From Enterobacter sp. RIT418 (GTDB lineage Bacteria > Pseudomonadota > Gammaproteobacteria > Enterobacterales > Enterobacteriaceae), in the NCBI RefSeq assembly GCF_003057745.1, contig NZ_QBJD02000007.1, positions 1 through 64,000 on the forward strand: a stretch of 64,000 bases of DNA, written 5' to 3'. The notes below the pieces were generated by a model. It was given only the letters and a program-made list of their open reading frames with translations. It was not told where the DNA came from and made no database searches. How positions within the stretch are numbered: position 1 is the stretch's first letter; every line of letters begins with the position of its first letter. The position numbers were made by a program, and so were the translations under genes. Positions 35,297 to 44,157 of the stretch are shown here, piece after piece.

Positions 35297-36667
35297 ATGG
35301 CCTATCAGACAGTCAACCCTGCCACTAACCAGCTCATCAAAGAATACCCCTCGCATACCGATGCGGACGTCGAAGCGGCGCTCAAAGCGGCCGATACGCT
35401 CTACCATTCCGACTGGTCAAAGGGCGATATCGACCAGCGCCTGCCGGTGCTGCACAAGCTCGCGGATCTGATCGACGAGCGCGTGGAGGACCTGGCCAAA
35501 ATCGCCAGCCGGGAGATGGGGAAACTCATTGAGCAAAGCCGCGGCGAGGTGAAGCTGTGCGCGCAGATCGCCCGCTACTATGCGGACAACGCGAAGCAGT
35601 TCCTGGCACCGGTGGAGTACAAAACCGAGCTGGGCGAAGCCTGGGTCGAGCATCATCCCATCGGCGTGCTGATGGCCGTTGAGCCGTGGAACTTCCCGTA
35701 CTATCAGCTGATGCGCGTCCTGGCGCCAAACCTGGCGGCGGGTAACCCGGTCATTGCAAAACATGCCAGCATCGTGCCGCACTGCGCCGAGACCTTTGCG
35801 CACCTGGTGCGCGAGGCGGGCGCGCCGGAAGGGGCGTGGACCAACCTGTTTATCTCATCCGATCAGGTGGCGAAAATCATCGCCGACGACCGCGTGCAGG
35901 GCGCAGCGCTGACCGGTTCCGAAAAGGCCGGCAGCGTAGTGGCGGCGCAGGCGGCCAGGCACATCAAAAAATCGACCCTCGAGCTGGGTGGTAACGACGT
36001 GTTCGTGGTGCTCGACGACGCGGATATCGACAAGGCCGTGAAGATTGGCGTCAACGCCCGTCTGAACAACGCGGGACAGGTCTGCACCGCGGCGAAGCGC
36101 TTTATTCTTCATGAAAAAATCGCCGACGCGTTCCTGAGCAAGTTCACCGAGGCCTTTAAGCAGGTGAAGATGGGCGATCCGCTGGACGAAAGTACCACGC
36201 TGGGGCCGCTCTCCTCGAAGGACGCGCTGGAAACGCTGGCTAAACAGGTCGACGAGGCGGTGAAAAACGGCGCGAAGCTGCACTACGGCGGTAAGCCTGC
36301 CCAGCGCGACGGGAGCTTCTTTGAGCCGACGATCCTGACCCACATCTCGCGCGAGAACCCGGCGTACTTCGAAGAGTTCTTTGGGCCGGTGGCGCAGATG
36401 TACGTGGTGAAAAGCGACGATGAAGCGGTTGCGCTGGCGAACGACTCCCACTACGGCCTGGGCGGCGCGGTGTTCAGCCAGGACATTGCGCGGGCGAAGA
36501 AAATGGCGTCGCGCATTGAGACCGGCATGGTGTACATCAACTGGCTCACCGATACCGCGGCCGAACTGCCGTTCGGCGGCGTGAAGCGCTCCGGCTACGG
36601 ACGCGAGCTGTCGGATCTGGGGATCAAAGAGTTTGTGAACCAGAAGCTGGTGGTGGTGCGCCGATAA
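35297..36667 (+). CDS. sad: NAD(P)-dependent succinate-semialdehyde dehydrogenase, Sad-like
   Basis: 456 residues from the ATG at 35297, seven bases from AAGGAG; the frame extends 15 codons but without a site. The aldehyde dehydrogenase core is complete: EPWNFPYYQ, the Rossmann GSEKAGS, the general base E in LELGGNDVF, the nucleophile C in NAGQVCTAAKR, and the C-terminal ELPFGGVKRSGYGRE. Its form and length match E. coli Sad (YneI), which oxidises succinate semialdehyde to succinate. That product is also the end product of the hpa pathway further right, so the gene may support it, although it lies 10 kb away. Confidence 0.85.
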   Translation: MAYQTVNPATNQLIKEYPSHTDADVEAALKAADTLYHSDWSKGDIDQRLPVLHKLADLIDERVEDLAKIASREMGKLIEQSRGEVKLCAQIARYYADNAKQFLAPVEYKTELGEAWVEHHPIGVLMAVEPWNFPYYQLMRVLAPNLAAGNPVIAKHASIVPHCAETFAHLVREAGAPEGAWTNLFISSDQVAKIIADDRVQGAALTGSEKAGSVVAAQAARHIKKSTLELGGNDVFVVLDDADIDKAVKIGVNARLNNAGQVCTAAKRFILHEKIADAFLSKFTEAFKQVKMGDPLDESTTLGPLSSKDALETLAKQVDEAVKNGAKLHYGGKPAQRDGSFFEPTILTHISRENPAYFEEFFGPVAQMYVVKSDDEAVALANDSHYGLGGAVFSQDIARAKKMASRIETGMVYINWLTDTAAELPFGGVKRSGYGRELSDLGIKEFVNQKLVVVRR

Positions 36668-36791
36668 TCCACACGTAACGAGTTAACTATTTCACGCCGG
36701 GTCTGCCTTTGCCCGGCGTTATTGCATTTATTAATCATGCAGCCAGGCGTAATATTGAGATAAGAATTGACTGACTCAGTGAGAGAAAGCA

Positions 36792-38369
36792 ATGAGCAAT
36801 ATTATCTTCAGAACGATTAATGGTGTGGTCAGGCCCATTAACGTCAGCGGTTCAACAAAAAAAGTTCACGCAGCGAAAAAAACGCCAAATTCTGACTATA
36901 AGCTTAAGAAAAATCATTACGCGAACTTCCGTGCCTTTACCGTTCCGAATGTGAAATGTAAAACCTGCCATCAGCTTGTCTATTATTATGAACATCCTTC
37001 AGGCTCACGCGTTTTATTTGATGAGCTCGGGCCCCCCTGGCCGCTCCATCCCTGCTTTATCGCCGGACAGCTAAAGAGGCAATCTGGTGTAAAAACACCC
37101 GCCAACTCGATCAGCAAAAAAGAGAAAGGCTGGTTCCCGTTGGTTATAGAACGGGCTGAACGGTATCAGGATAAAGTCAACGTTCACGCCCGGTCAGAAA
37201 ATGCGGCGTATGTTTTTACGATTCCGTCAGCAACGCTTCGGGAAAGAATGATTGAGGTGGTGCAGGTTAAACTTCTCCTAGCGCAAGCAAGGCAACGTTC
37301 CGCGACCGACGTGCGGGTGCAGCTTCATGACGGCATGTCCAGCTGGGAGCAACAAGGTAAAGTTTTTATCGGTCCAACTGTCGCGGAGGTGCCAGCTTCC
37401 GGAGCGATGGTGCTGTCTGAAAAAAAACTGAAAAACCTCTCACTGCTGCAGAATTTTAGGATGTGTATTGATCAAAATAAACTTCACGTCGATTACTGGT
37501 TTCGCGATAAGCAGTACCACCAGGCGTTACGTCTGAAGAAATGGCGCCATTTTCGGCATAAAGTGGAGAGACTGCGGCTCTATTACCGCATAGATAAACA
37601 GGGTGCCAACCCTATTTTTTATGCCCTTGATCCTGCTTCGCGGGAGTATTTCAGCTTCGCGATGGCACCTGCCGCTGAGCCTGCATCGAGCATGACACCG
37701 CATGTGCAGGAAAGCCAGGTCATGCTGGAGGATATCTGGCTTGAGGATGTCGATTCCTTACAGGTCAAGCTGAGGGGGAAAATTGATACCAGCTATATCA
37801 CGCTGTGTCTCCCCAGAGCCTGCTTGCGTGTCGGGGAAAGCATTGATTCCTTACTTCAGGGCGATATTGCGCTCTGGTTGTCGCATGCCGGCGGCGCGGA
37901 ATGCCATGTTGCTATTGGTGCAGCATTGGATCCGCGCAATAAAACCGCTCGGGGCAAAATAACGGTCTTATCCTGCGTAAATGCAGAAAAAGTGAGTTTA
38001 CCTGCGGCCGCAGATTTTAACGTCATCGATATTGATATACGTGAAGATGCGCATGTCATATTAACCCTCTCTTACCAAGGCAAAACCTGGCATATGCCAT
38101 TATTTGTAAGCGATTATCAGCGTAATTGGCTTATTACCCGTTTCGCAATGGAAACGCAGTTGCTCTTTAAACAGCGGAGAAGCAACACTAAAAATATGAC
38201 CCAGCTGTATGTTGATAACCGGTGCGTAGGTTACTACAAAAAAATGCTTCCGGAGGATAAGCCGACATTAACCGAGGTAGTGTTGGGCCGTATTTACGAA
38301 GAGACCGCTCTGGGACTGGCGTTCAGTGAAGCAATTAAGAAAAAAAGCGAATCCGAAAATCAGGCGTGA
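36792..38369 (+). CDS. Unrecognised 525-residue protein with an N-terminal zinc-ribbon-like motif
   Basis: Near residue 55 it has C-x2-C (VKCKTCHQL), then a segment with GSRVLFDELGPPWPLHPC that ends in H-P-C; together these could bind zinc. The rest has mixed strands and basic helices, without known catalytic motifs, signal peptide or membrane spans. Similar C-x2-C...FDELGPPWPxHPC motifs occur in poorly characterised bacterial proteins. Codon use is more AT-rich than the flanking sad and yfaZ genes. It stands alone between them, and next to restriction genes, so a role with nucleic acid is possible. GAGAG lies before the ATG. Confidence 0.65.
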   Translation: MSNIIFRTINGVVRPINVSGSTKKVHAAKKTPNSDYKLKKNHYANFRAFTVPNVKCKTCHQLVYYYEHPSGSRVLFDELGPPWPLHPCFIAGQLKRQSGVKTPANSISKKEKGWFPLVIERAERYQDKVNVHARSENAAYVFTIPSATLRERMIEVVQVKLLLAQARQRSATDVRVQLHDGMSSWEQQGKVFIGPTVAEVPASGAMVLSEKKLKNLSLLQNFRMCIDQNKLHVDYWFRDKQYHQALRLKKWRHFRHKVERLRLYYRIDKQGANPIFYALDPASREYFSFAMAPAAEPASSMTPHVQESQVMLEDIWLEDVDSLQVKLRGKIDTSYITLCLPRACLRVGESIDSLLQGDIALWLSHAGGAECHVAIGAALDPRNKTARGKITVLSCVNAEKVSLPAAADFNVIDIDIREDAHVILTLSYQGKTWHMPLFVSDYQRNWLITRFAMETQLLFKQRRSNTKNMTQLYVDNRCVGYYKKMLPEDKPTLTEVVLGRIYEETALGLAFSEAIKKKSESENQA

Positions 38370-38438
38370 TACCAGACTGCAGCGGATGGGGAGGCCTGAA
38401 GTCGCTGATAATTCGTAGGTAAAAGGGGGACCTAAAAA

Positions 38439-38458
38439 AACCTGCCGAGCGGCAGGTT
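38439..38458. terminator. Bidirectional intrinsic terminator
   Basis: AACCTGCC-GAGC-GGCAGGTT is followed by eight more T on the plus strand and preceded by A7 (T7 on the minus strand). It ends both the 525-residue gene and the convergent yfaZ-like gene, whose stop is 13 bases away. Confidence 0.9.
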
Positions 38459-38471
38459 TTTTTTTTAGGTA

Positions 38472-39017
38472 TTAGAAGGTGATCCCGCCGCCGACATAGG
38501 CGCCGTCAATCAGCGTGTGGTTTGGACGACCGTCTTTGCCGTCAACGCTCACGTGGCGGTAGCCCACTTTCAGCGTCACCGGTGAGATTGGCGTCCAGCT
38601 TACGCCGCCGTTGGCTTCAACGTAGTTTTTCACGCTGTTGTTCAGCCCTTCCGGCGCGGCATAGCCTTCGCCGAAGACGTGGATGCTGTCGGTCAGGGCC
38701 ACGCTCACGCCGCCGCCGATTGGGAACGCCACGCCGTTATCGCCTTTCTTTGGACCGATGTAGATCGCTTTAGCACCCGCGTTCAGCATCACCGGGCCCA
38801 CTTCCAGGTTGTAGCCTGCGCCCACGCCGCCGGTCTGCGTACCGTCGTCGGTGTTTTTCAGCCAGTTGCTCTCAGCGTACAGGCCGGAAGAGGACTTACC
38901 CATTTCCAGATTGAGGTTGGTATAGTTTTTACCCTGCTCGATGCTGCCGCCCATTGCCAGTGCGGAACCCGATACGGCGGTCAGTGCGGCCAGAACCAGA
39001 ACGTTGAGCTTTTTCAT
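38472..39017 (-). CDS. YfaZ-family outer-membrane beta-barrel protein
   Basis: 181 residues. The signal peptide (1-21, ending GSALA) precedes a run of amphipathic strands with alternating Gly and aromatic residues (LNLEMGKSSSGLYAESNWL, GGVSVALTDSIHVFGEGYAA) and a terminal Phe (GGGITF). This is the pattern of a small outer-membrane barrel in the YfaZ family, whose function is not settled (porin or stress-related). Divergent, across 412 bases, from the phytase-like gene. AAGCT-rich start with GAGG before the ATG. Confidence 0.8.
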   Translation of the reverse strand: MKKLNVLVLAALTAVSGSALAMGGSIEQGKNYTNLNLEMGKSSSGLYAESNWLKNTDDGTQTGGVGAGYNLEVGPVMLNAGAKAIYIGPKKGDNGVAFPIGGGVSVALTDSIHVFGEGYAAPEGLNNSVKNYVEANGGVSWTPISPVTLKVGYRHVSVDGKDGRPNHTLIDGAYVGGGITF

Positions 39018-39366
39018 GTTTTATACCTCGTCATCAAGTTAATCTGGGCACACCCTAACAGGCGATTTTTATGACTGCAAATGTGATTTCGTTCGCGGTT
39101 TTATGCTGATTTTGTTGTGTTTTCGTGGTTTTGCTGTTGTGGAACTGTTTGTTTAGCGAGCCGTCAATGCCCAATCTGTTCGCGTTTAGAGAGCGTTTAA
39201 GGTTGTGGCTAAACGGGGAATGAACGAGGCGGAAAAAAACATTCGATATGCAATCGTTGAATTTCTAATAATTTCCTAAAGTGTTTCAGTTGTAACAGAT
39301 AAAGGCAGAGGTTTACATTTCTGATAATTCATATACATTCGCCGGCGCCGCTCCCTTTCCCCGCGC

Positions 39367-39384
39367 GTGTCATTTTTCTGACAC
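39367..39384 (+). promoter_or_regulatory. Pho box (PhoB site)
   Basis: GTGTCAT-TTTT-CTGACAC matches the 18-base Pho box CTGTCAT-N4-CTGTCAC at 12 of 14 conserved positions. It ends 45 bases before the phytase-like ATG, where PhoB sites replace the -35 element. It is also an inverted repeat (7 bases each arm), so another regulator is possible. Confidence 0.5.
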
Positions 39385-39429
39385 GTTTATTCATTACGTT
39401 GTTGGCTTAACCTCCTGGACGCTAACAAT

Positions 39430-40788
39430 ATGAAAAGAAACATTATTCCTGTGCTGATTGGCTGTGCGCTCTCTTTCTCTGGCGTGGCGGCAGAGCCCAC
39501 CGCGGAGCGCTACGTCGTCAGCTTCCCCGAAGGCTCGCACGTGAAATACAGCGGTGCCTTTGCCAGCGCGTTTCCCAATGGGCTCCCCGTGGGGATCGGT
39601 TCTGGGTTACTGTTCACGGGCAGGCAGGGAGATGCCCTGACGTTTGCCACCGTGACAGACCGCGGCCCCAACGCGGATTCGCCTAAAGCCGGTAAAAACG
39701 ATGCCAAAATCTTTGTTACCCCGAATTTTGCTCCGATGCTGATGACTATCCGCCTGCAAAACGGCCGAGCGGAGGCTATGGATGCGCGTCCGTTGCATGA
39801 CGAAAAGGGCGAGATTAACGGTCTTCCGCTGCAAAGCGGCGTGGTTGGCGCCACCAATGAAGTGGCGTTCAGCGACACCTTAAAGACGTTGAAGGGTGAC
39901 AACCGCGGGCTGGACGTGGAAGGCATCACGCCGGACGGGAAAGGCGGCTACTGGCTGTGCGATGAGTATGGCCCGTTTCTGATTAACGTGGACAGCAAAG
40001 GGAAAATTCTGGCGATCCACGGACCGCAGGCGGCGCAGGGGGAAAAATCCATCGCGGGTGGCCTGCCAAACGTGATCAAGTGGCGACAGGCAAACCGGGG
40101 ATTTGAAGGCGTAACCCGGATGCCGAACGGACGCGTTATCGCCGCCGTGCAAAGCACGCTGGATATCGACGGTAAAAGCAAAAAGCAGGCGCTGTTTACG
40201 CGCCTGGTGAGCTTTGACCCGGCGACCGGAAAAACCGCGATGTACGGCTATCCTATCGACAGCGCGGCCTACAGCAAAAATAGCGACGCCAAAATCGGCG
40301 ACGTTGTGGCGCTGGATGATCGGCATATCCTGCTGATTGAGCAGGGAAGTGATAAAAACGAGGGGATGCGCAACCTTATCTACAAGGTGGATCTCAGTAA
40401 GGCGACCGATTTAGCGGCATTCGACAGGCCGGGCGAGTACCCGGAGTTTGATGATGAGAAAAAACTGGCGCAGCGCGGCATTACCCTTGCTGCAAAAACG
40501 CAGGTTGTCGACCTGCGCGCGCTGGGCTGGCAGCAGGAAAAAGCCGAAGGGCTGGCGCTGATCGACAGCAAAACGCTGGCGGTGGCGAACGATAACGACT
40601 TTGGCGTGAAGGTGGCGATGCAAAACCCGGTTGAGGGCAAGAAGCTCAAGGATTACCGGGTAAATGCTGAGGGATCGCTGACGCTTGATGATAAGCCGGT
40701 TGACACCACGCTTCGCGTGGAGCCGCTGAAGAAGCCGGAATCTGAGAGCGAGCTGTGGATCTTGACGCTGCCAGAGGCGTTGAGGTAA
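39430..40788 (+). CDS. Exported phytase-like esterase family protein
   Basis: 452 residues. The signal peptide (1-21, ending SGVAA) directs it to the periplasm. The body is the esterase-like domain of the phytase family: a beta-propeller with FATVTDRGPNAD, LDVEGITPDGKGGYWLCDEYGP and NRGFEGVTRMPNGRV, acidic loops that bind calcium in the propeller phytases. It is probably a phosphoesterase active on organic phosphates, supported by a Pho box upstream. The substrate is not known. Ends in a CCCCTCTCC palindrome; the helicase gene converges on it. Confidence 0.78.
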   Translation: MKRNIIPVLIGCALSFSGVAAEPTAERYVVSFPEGSHVKYSGAFASAFPNGLPVGIGSGLLFTGRQGDALTFATVTDRGPNADSPKAGKNDAKIFVTPNFAPMLMTIRLQNGRAEAMDARPLHDEKGEINGLPLQSGVVGATNEVAFSDTLKTLKGDNRGLDVEGITPDGKGGYWLCDEYGPFLINVDSKGKILAIHGPQAAQGEKSIAGGLPNVIKWRQANRGFEGVTRMPNGRVIAAVQSTLDIDGKSKKQALFTRLVSFDPATGKTAMYGYPIDSAAYSKNSDAKIGDVVALDDRHILLIEQGSDKNEGMRNLIYKVDLSKATDLAAFDRPGEYPEFDDEKKLAQRGITLAAKTQVVDLRALGWQQEKAEGLALIDSKTLAVANDNDFGVKVAMQNPVEGKKLKDYRVNAEGSLTLDDKPVDTTLRVEPLKKPESESELWILTLPEALR

Positions 40789-40794
40789 ACCCTG

Positions 40795-40819
40795 CCCCTC
40801 TCCCCAAAGGGGAGAGGGG
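40795..40819. repeat. CCCCTCTCC palindrome (single unit)
   Basis: CCCCTCTCCCC-AAA-GGGGAGAGGGG forms an 11-bp perfect stem. It lies between convergent genes, where it can stop both transcripts. The same core recurs at 44065, 48807 and 52838. Confidence 0.7.
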
Positions 40820-40839
40820 ATGTATGTTGGCGGGTTTCG

Positions 40840-42687
40840 CTAGACTCTCTTCGCGCAATACTTGTAAGTGCTGACAAGATGGTCGCGCAGGTTTCCGGCT
40901 CCGTGCATTGTTACCAGCAGGTTCTGGCGCGCGCGGGTAAATCCGACGTAAAGGCGCTTGATATCGTCACTCAAATCCTCCTCATCCCTTTCCTTTGCGG
41001 CATCCATAATCGCGACCGACTGAAACTCAAGCCCCTTACTGCTTGGCAACGGCATCACGCAAAGGAAATCATTTTGCGGCGACCAGTGCTTTTTATCATC
41101 GCTGGTGACGATCATCTGATAAGGGATCTTGCGGGCTTCGAGCCTTGGGCCAAGCATGCCCGAAATGCTGTAAGTCGAGGGGCAAAGTATGGCAATGTCT
41201 GACCATGCAACGCCCTGCTGTCGCTGTTCAGTGACCCAATCAAGAACGTGCGTGATCTCTTCGTCCTGATTATCAAAGCTGGCTAAGGTTGGGTAATGAC
41301 CTGATAACCCTCCTGCGGCAGGCCGTTGGTATTTAAGGGCGTCTTCAATGTGATTATTGAGATAACTAAACGCAATGCTGCTGGCAAAATGGAGTATTTG
41401 CCGGGTATTACGATAGTTGGTATCCAGTATTGTTGTGCGCCCCTGAGCCTTTATATCGACGCTGGAGAGAGTGAAGTCGAGAGCTTTCTTTTTCTGGTAT
41501 ATCGACTGGGCGTCATCGTAGAGGAAAAGTAGGGCGCTATCTTTAGCGTCTGGCATCTGAGCGAGAATTCTTAACCATTCCGGTTTGAAATCGTGTCCCT
41601 CGTCGATAAGAACGGCACTGTATTGCTCCGGTTTGATAATCCCGTCTTCAAATGCCACCGTCAGCGCATTTTCCATCAGCTCAATAAAGTTTTTGCTCTT
41701 TGGGGGAATACGATGATGTGCGTGTAATTGCTGATAACACCAGGCGTGGAAATGGATGACTTCGACAGGCAGCCGCAGCGTATGCCGCTCGAGCTGCGCT
41801 TTGAGTTTTTTGGCCAGCGTGATGTTGTAGCAAATGACCAGGATCGGTTTGGTGTTTTCAATATTGTTGGCAAGCTCAATACACCGATGGTGCAAAATAA
41901 GCGTTTTGCCGGATCCTGCCACGCCGTGGATAACGCGGTGTCCTGCCCCCATGCTTCTGGCGAGCTGTTCCTGCTTTGTGTCCATCATGCAAACAACATC
42001 CGGCGTGTGGAGCGTAAAACTATCCACATCAACCTGCGTCACGGCGTGATTAATTCGTACATCGGGATAGAGATGCCATCGAATACGATCGAGCTGCTGG
42101 GGCGTTGTGTGATGTACGAAGCTATGTTTGAGGAGGGATTCAAGCCGGGCAGAGATGTGTTCCCTGGTCATAAACTCAGTGAGTTCATCTTTGCAAATGA
42201 CCTGGCTGGCGGGAAATATTTCACTTAGCTCGTTTGGCAGAAAACTCTTTTCAAGCTGGGCTCGGGTGATGTTGCTCAAGTAGACGCCATATCCATACGG
42301 CATTATAAATCCTCCCTGATAAGCACCTTCTTGTTGACGTAGCAGAGGATCTTTTTTCAGGCTGTCGATGGTTTGGAAGGTATATTGACGAACCTGTTCA
42401 AGCGGGTTTTTCAACGGCTCAATGTCGTTTTTCGTTTCGTAATGAATGTGCGTTTTGTTGGCCGACTTAATTTTAGTGATAAACCAGTCTTTGACCTCCA
42501 GGAATAATAAGCCTTTATCCGGGGTCAATATCACAAAATCAGGATGATTTTGCTTTTCCCCCATTCGTGTGTCGTACCAGCAGGTACATTGTTCGCTCAG
42601 GCCGCCTTCCAGGATCCGTGCCAGTCTTTTCTCACCGGCGGTGATTTTATCGCTACAGCTGCTGACTGTGGGAATAATAATTGCCAT
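40840..42687 (-). CDS. NERD nuclease-domain UvrD/Rep-like helicase
   Basis: 615 residues. The N-terminal NERD domain (about 15-110) carries the PD-(D/E)xK triad D50, E64 and K66 (PDFVILTPDKGLLFLEVKDW). The SF1 helicase follows: Walker A GVAGSGKT (255-262), Walker B LIDEGHDF, YDDAQSIYQ, NYRNTRQI and the C-terminal VGFTRARQNLLV. Such fusions are thought to unwind and trim DNA, and occur in defence or mobile contexts. It is monocistronic, behind an AT-rich spacer, near the restriction genes. The bacterial substrate is unknown. Confidence 0.85.
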   Translation of the reverse strand: MAIIIPTVSSCSDKITAGEKRLARILEGGLSEQCTCWYDTRMGEKQNHPDFVILTPDKGLLFLEVKDWFITKIKSANKTHIHYETKNDIEPLKNPLEQVRQYTFQTIDSLKKDPLLRQQEGAYQGGFIMPYGYGVYLSNITRAQLEKSFLPNELSEIFPASQVICKDELTEFMTREHISARLESLLKHSFVHHTTPQQLDRIRWHLYPDVRINHAVTQVDVDSFTLHTPDVVCMMDTKQEQLARSMGAGHRVIHGVAGSGKTLILHHRCIELANNIENTKPILVICYNITLAKKLKAQLERHTLRLPVEVIHFHAWCYQQLHAHHRIPPKSKNFIELMENALTVAFEDGIIKPEQYSAVLIDEGHDFKPEWLRILAQMPDAKDSALLFLYDDAQSIYQKKKALDFTLSSVDIKAQGRTTILDTNYRNTRQILHFASSIAFSYLNNHIEDALKYQRPAAGGLSGHYPTLASFDNQDEEITHVLDWVTEQRQQGVAWSDIAILCPSTYSISGMLGPRLEARKIPYQMIVTSDDKKHWSPQNDFLCVMPLPSSKGLEFQSVAIMDAAKERDEEDLSDDIKRLYVGFTRARQNLLVTMHGAGNLRDHLVSTYKYCAKRV

Positions 42688-42840
42688 GTTACGCCTACTT
42701 ATTCGGGAAGCTTATATTTATCAGTTAAATCAAAATTAAGATAAATGTTTACTTATAGGGGGTTTCGTTATTTGAGAAACCTTAACAGACAATATTGTTC
42801 TCAGAAAGGATATAGCGAGGAATACAGGTCAAACGGTAGG

Positions 42841-42868
42841 TGCTCCCTTAAGGAAATAAAAGGGAGCA
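42841..42868 (-). terminator. Hairpin after yjiA
   Basis: On the minus strand TGCTCCCTT pairs with AAGGGAGCA (9 bp, loop of 10), six bases past the yjiA stop. No U-run follows, so it may only protect the 3' end. The 42688-42840 spacer shows nothing else. Confidence 0.5.
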
Positions 42869-42874
42869 TATATG

Positions 42875-43828
42875 CTATTTCTTTAAGCCAGCAAACGCCG
42901 CCCGAATCTCTTCTTCCGGCAGCTGAATTCCAATAAACACCATCACGCTGCGCGGTGCTTCCTCGCCCCACGGGCGATCCCAGTCGGCGCTATACAAACG
43001 CTGCACGCCCTGGAACAGCAGGCGGTTTGGCTCGCCGTCGATCCACAGCATGCCTTTATAGCGCAGGAGCTTATCCGCAAACGACAGCAGCAGGTTTTCC
43101 ATCACGCGCGACACCTCGCTGATGTTTACCGGGTAGTCCAGCTCGACCACGATAGAGGAGACGTCGTTCTGCTTGTCCGCCATAAAGTGAAAGCGCGGCT
43201 TCGAGGTCACGTTCTCTTCCAGCATAAAGCCGTTGGTGTTGAACAGCTGCGACAGGTCGATATTGCCGTGCGTTACGGTGTAAACAGGCGCGCGGGAGTT
43301 GATGCGCGCCAGCCGCTCGCGGAGCTTTTCGGCTTCACCCGCGACGTCGGTTTTGGTCAGCAGGATGCGGTCGGCGTAGCCCACCTGCGACTGGGCAATC
43401 GTGAACTGGTTCATCTGCTCGTCGGCGTGAACCGCGTCAACCAGCGCAATCACGCCGTCGAGCAGGTAGCGCTGGCAAATGACGTCGTGGGAGAAAAAGG
43501 TCTGAATAATCGGGCCGGGATCGGCCATGCCGGTGCACTCAATCACCAGGCGGTCAAAGTCGATTTCACCGCGGTCGCGGCTGTCCAGCAGGTCGAGCAG
43601 GGCGTCTTCCAGCTCGCTGGAGCGGGTGCAGCAGATGCAGCCGTTGGTCAGGGTTTTGATCTGGGTGGCGCGATCGCCGATCAGCTGGTCGTCCACGGAG
43701 GCTTCGCCGAACTCGTTTTCGATGACGGCGATTTTGAAACCGTGCTGTTCGTTGAGGATGTGGCGCAGCAGGGTCGTTTTGCCTGCGCCGAGAAAGCCGG
43801 TGAGGAGGGTAACGGCAATCGGGGTCAT
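42875..43828 (-). CDS. yjiA: COG0523 GTPase YjiA (zinc-binding metallochaperone family)
   Basis: 317 residues from an ATG at 43828 (MTPIAVTLLTGF), five bases from AGGAGA. Walker A GFLGAGKT (11-18), the metal-binding C64-x-C66-C67 (NGCICC), Walker B ECTGMADP and the TKTD base-recognition motif are all present, as in E. coli YjiA. COG0523 proteins are GTP-dependent metallochaperones; YjiA binds Zn, Co and Ni. It follows yjiX by ten bases and belongs to the btsT-yjiX-yjiA unit. Confidence 0.92.
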   Translation of the reverse strand: MTPIAVTLLTGFLGAGKTTLLRHILNEQHGFKIAVIENEFGEASVDDQLIGDRATQIKTLTNGCICCTRSSELEDALLDLLDSRDRGEIDFDRLVIECTGMADPGPIIQTFFSHDVICQRYLLDGVIALVDAVHADEQMNQFTIAQSQVGYADRILLTKTDVAGEAEKLRERLARINSRAPVYTVTHGNIDLSQLFNTNGFMLEENVTSKPRFHFMADKQNDVSSIVVELDYPVNISEVSRVMENLLLSFADKLLRYKGMLWIDGEPNRLLFQGVQRLYSADWDRPWGEEAPRSVMVFIGIQLPEEEIRAAFAGLKK

Positions 43829-43838
43829 GATCTCTCCT

Positions 43839-44042
43839 TTAGCAGCAGCGTACGCCGCCTTCGCCACTTCCGCCGTAGCGCGCTTCCTGGCGCTCGCGGA
43901 AGAATTCGTTGTAGGTCATGTACGGCTTATCCGGATGGTTGGTCTTCATATGTTCAACGTAGTTGTCATAGTCCGGGATGCCAATCAGCATCTTTGCCGC
44001 CTGACCGAGGTATTTTTTTGCTTCGCCTAAGTTACCAAACAT
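43839..44042 (-). CDS. yjiX: YjiX (YbdD/DUF466 small protein)
   Basis: 67 residues from the ATG at 44042 ([25 protein letters not shown]). The C-terminus [11 protein letters not shown] is the conserved tail of this family. YbdD/YjiX proteins are encoded next to CstA-type transporters and are needed for full pyruvate uptake in some species. It lies between btsT and yjiA, as in E. coli. Confidence 0.92.
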   Translation of the reverse strand: MFGNLGEAKKYLGQAAKMLIGIPDYDNYVEHMKTNHPDKPYMTYNEFFRERQEARYGGSGEGGVRCC

Positions 44043-44064
44043 TGCGGGTTCCAGACAGGAAAAG

Positions 44065-44148
44065 CCCCTCACCCTAACCCTCTCCCCAAAGGGGAGAGGG
44101 AATATTGACACCCTCTCCCCTTTAGGGAGAGGGCTGGGGTGAGGGGGG
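44065..44148. repeat. Paired CCCTCACCCTAACCCTCTCC palindromes (yjiX-btsT spacer)
   Basis: Two palindromic units in opposite orientation, each a CCCTCTCCCC...GGGGAGAGGG stem with a CCCCTCACCCTAA flank, fill the spacer. A BIME-like pair: REP-type transcripts stop or are stabilised here, so yjiXA may be expressed less than btsT. Confidence 0.75.
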
Positions 44149-44157
44149 GCGTGTGGA

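Noticed and set aside
42745-42936. Small plus-strand frame of 63 codons
   Set aside because: It overlaps the yjiA 3' end and its hairpin and has no ribosome site or recognisable product.
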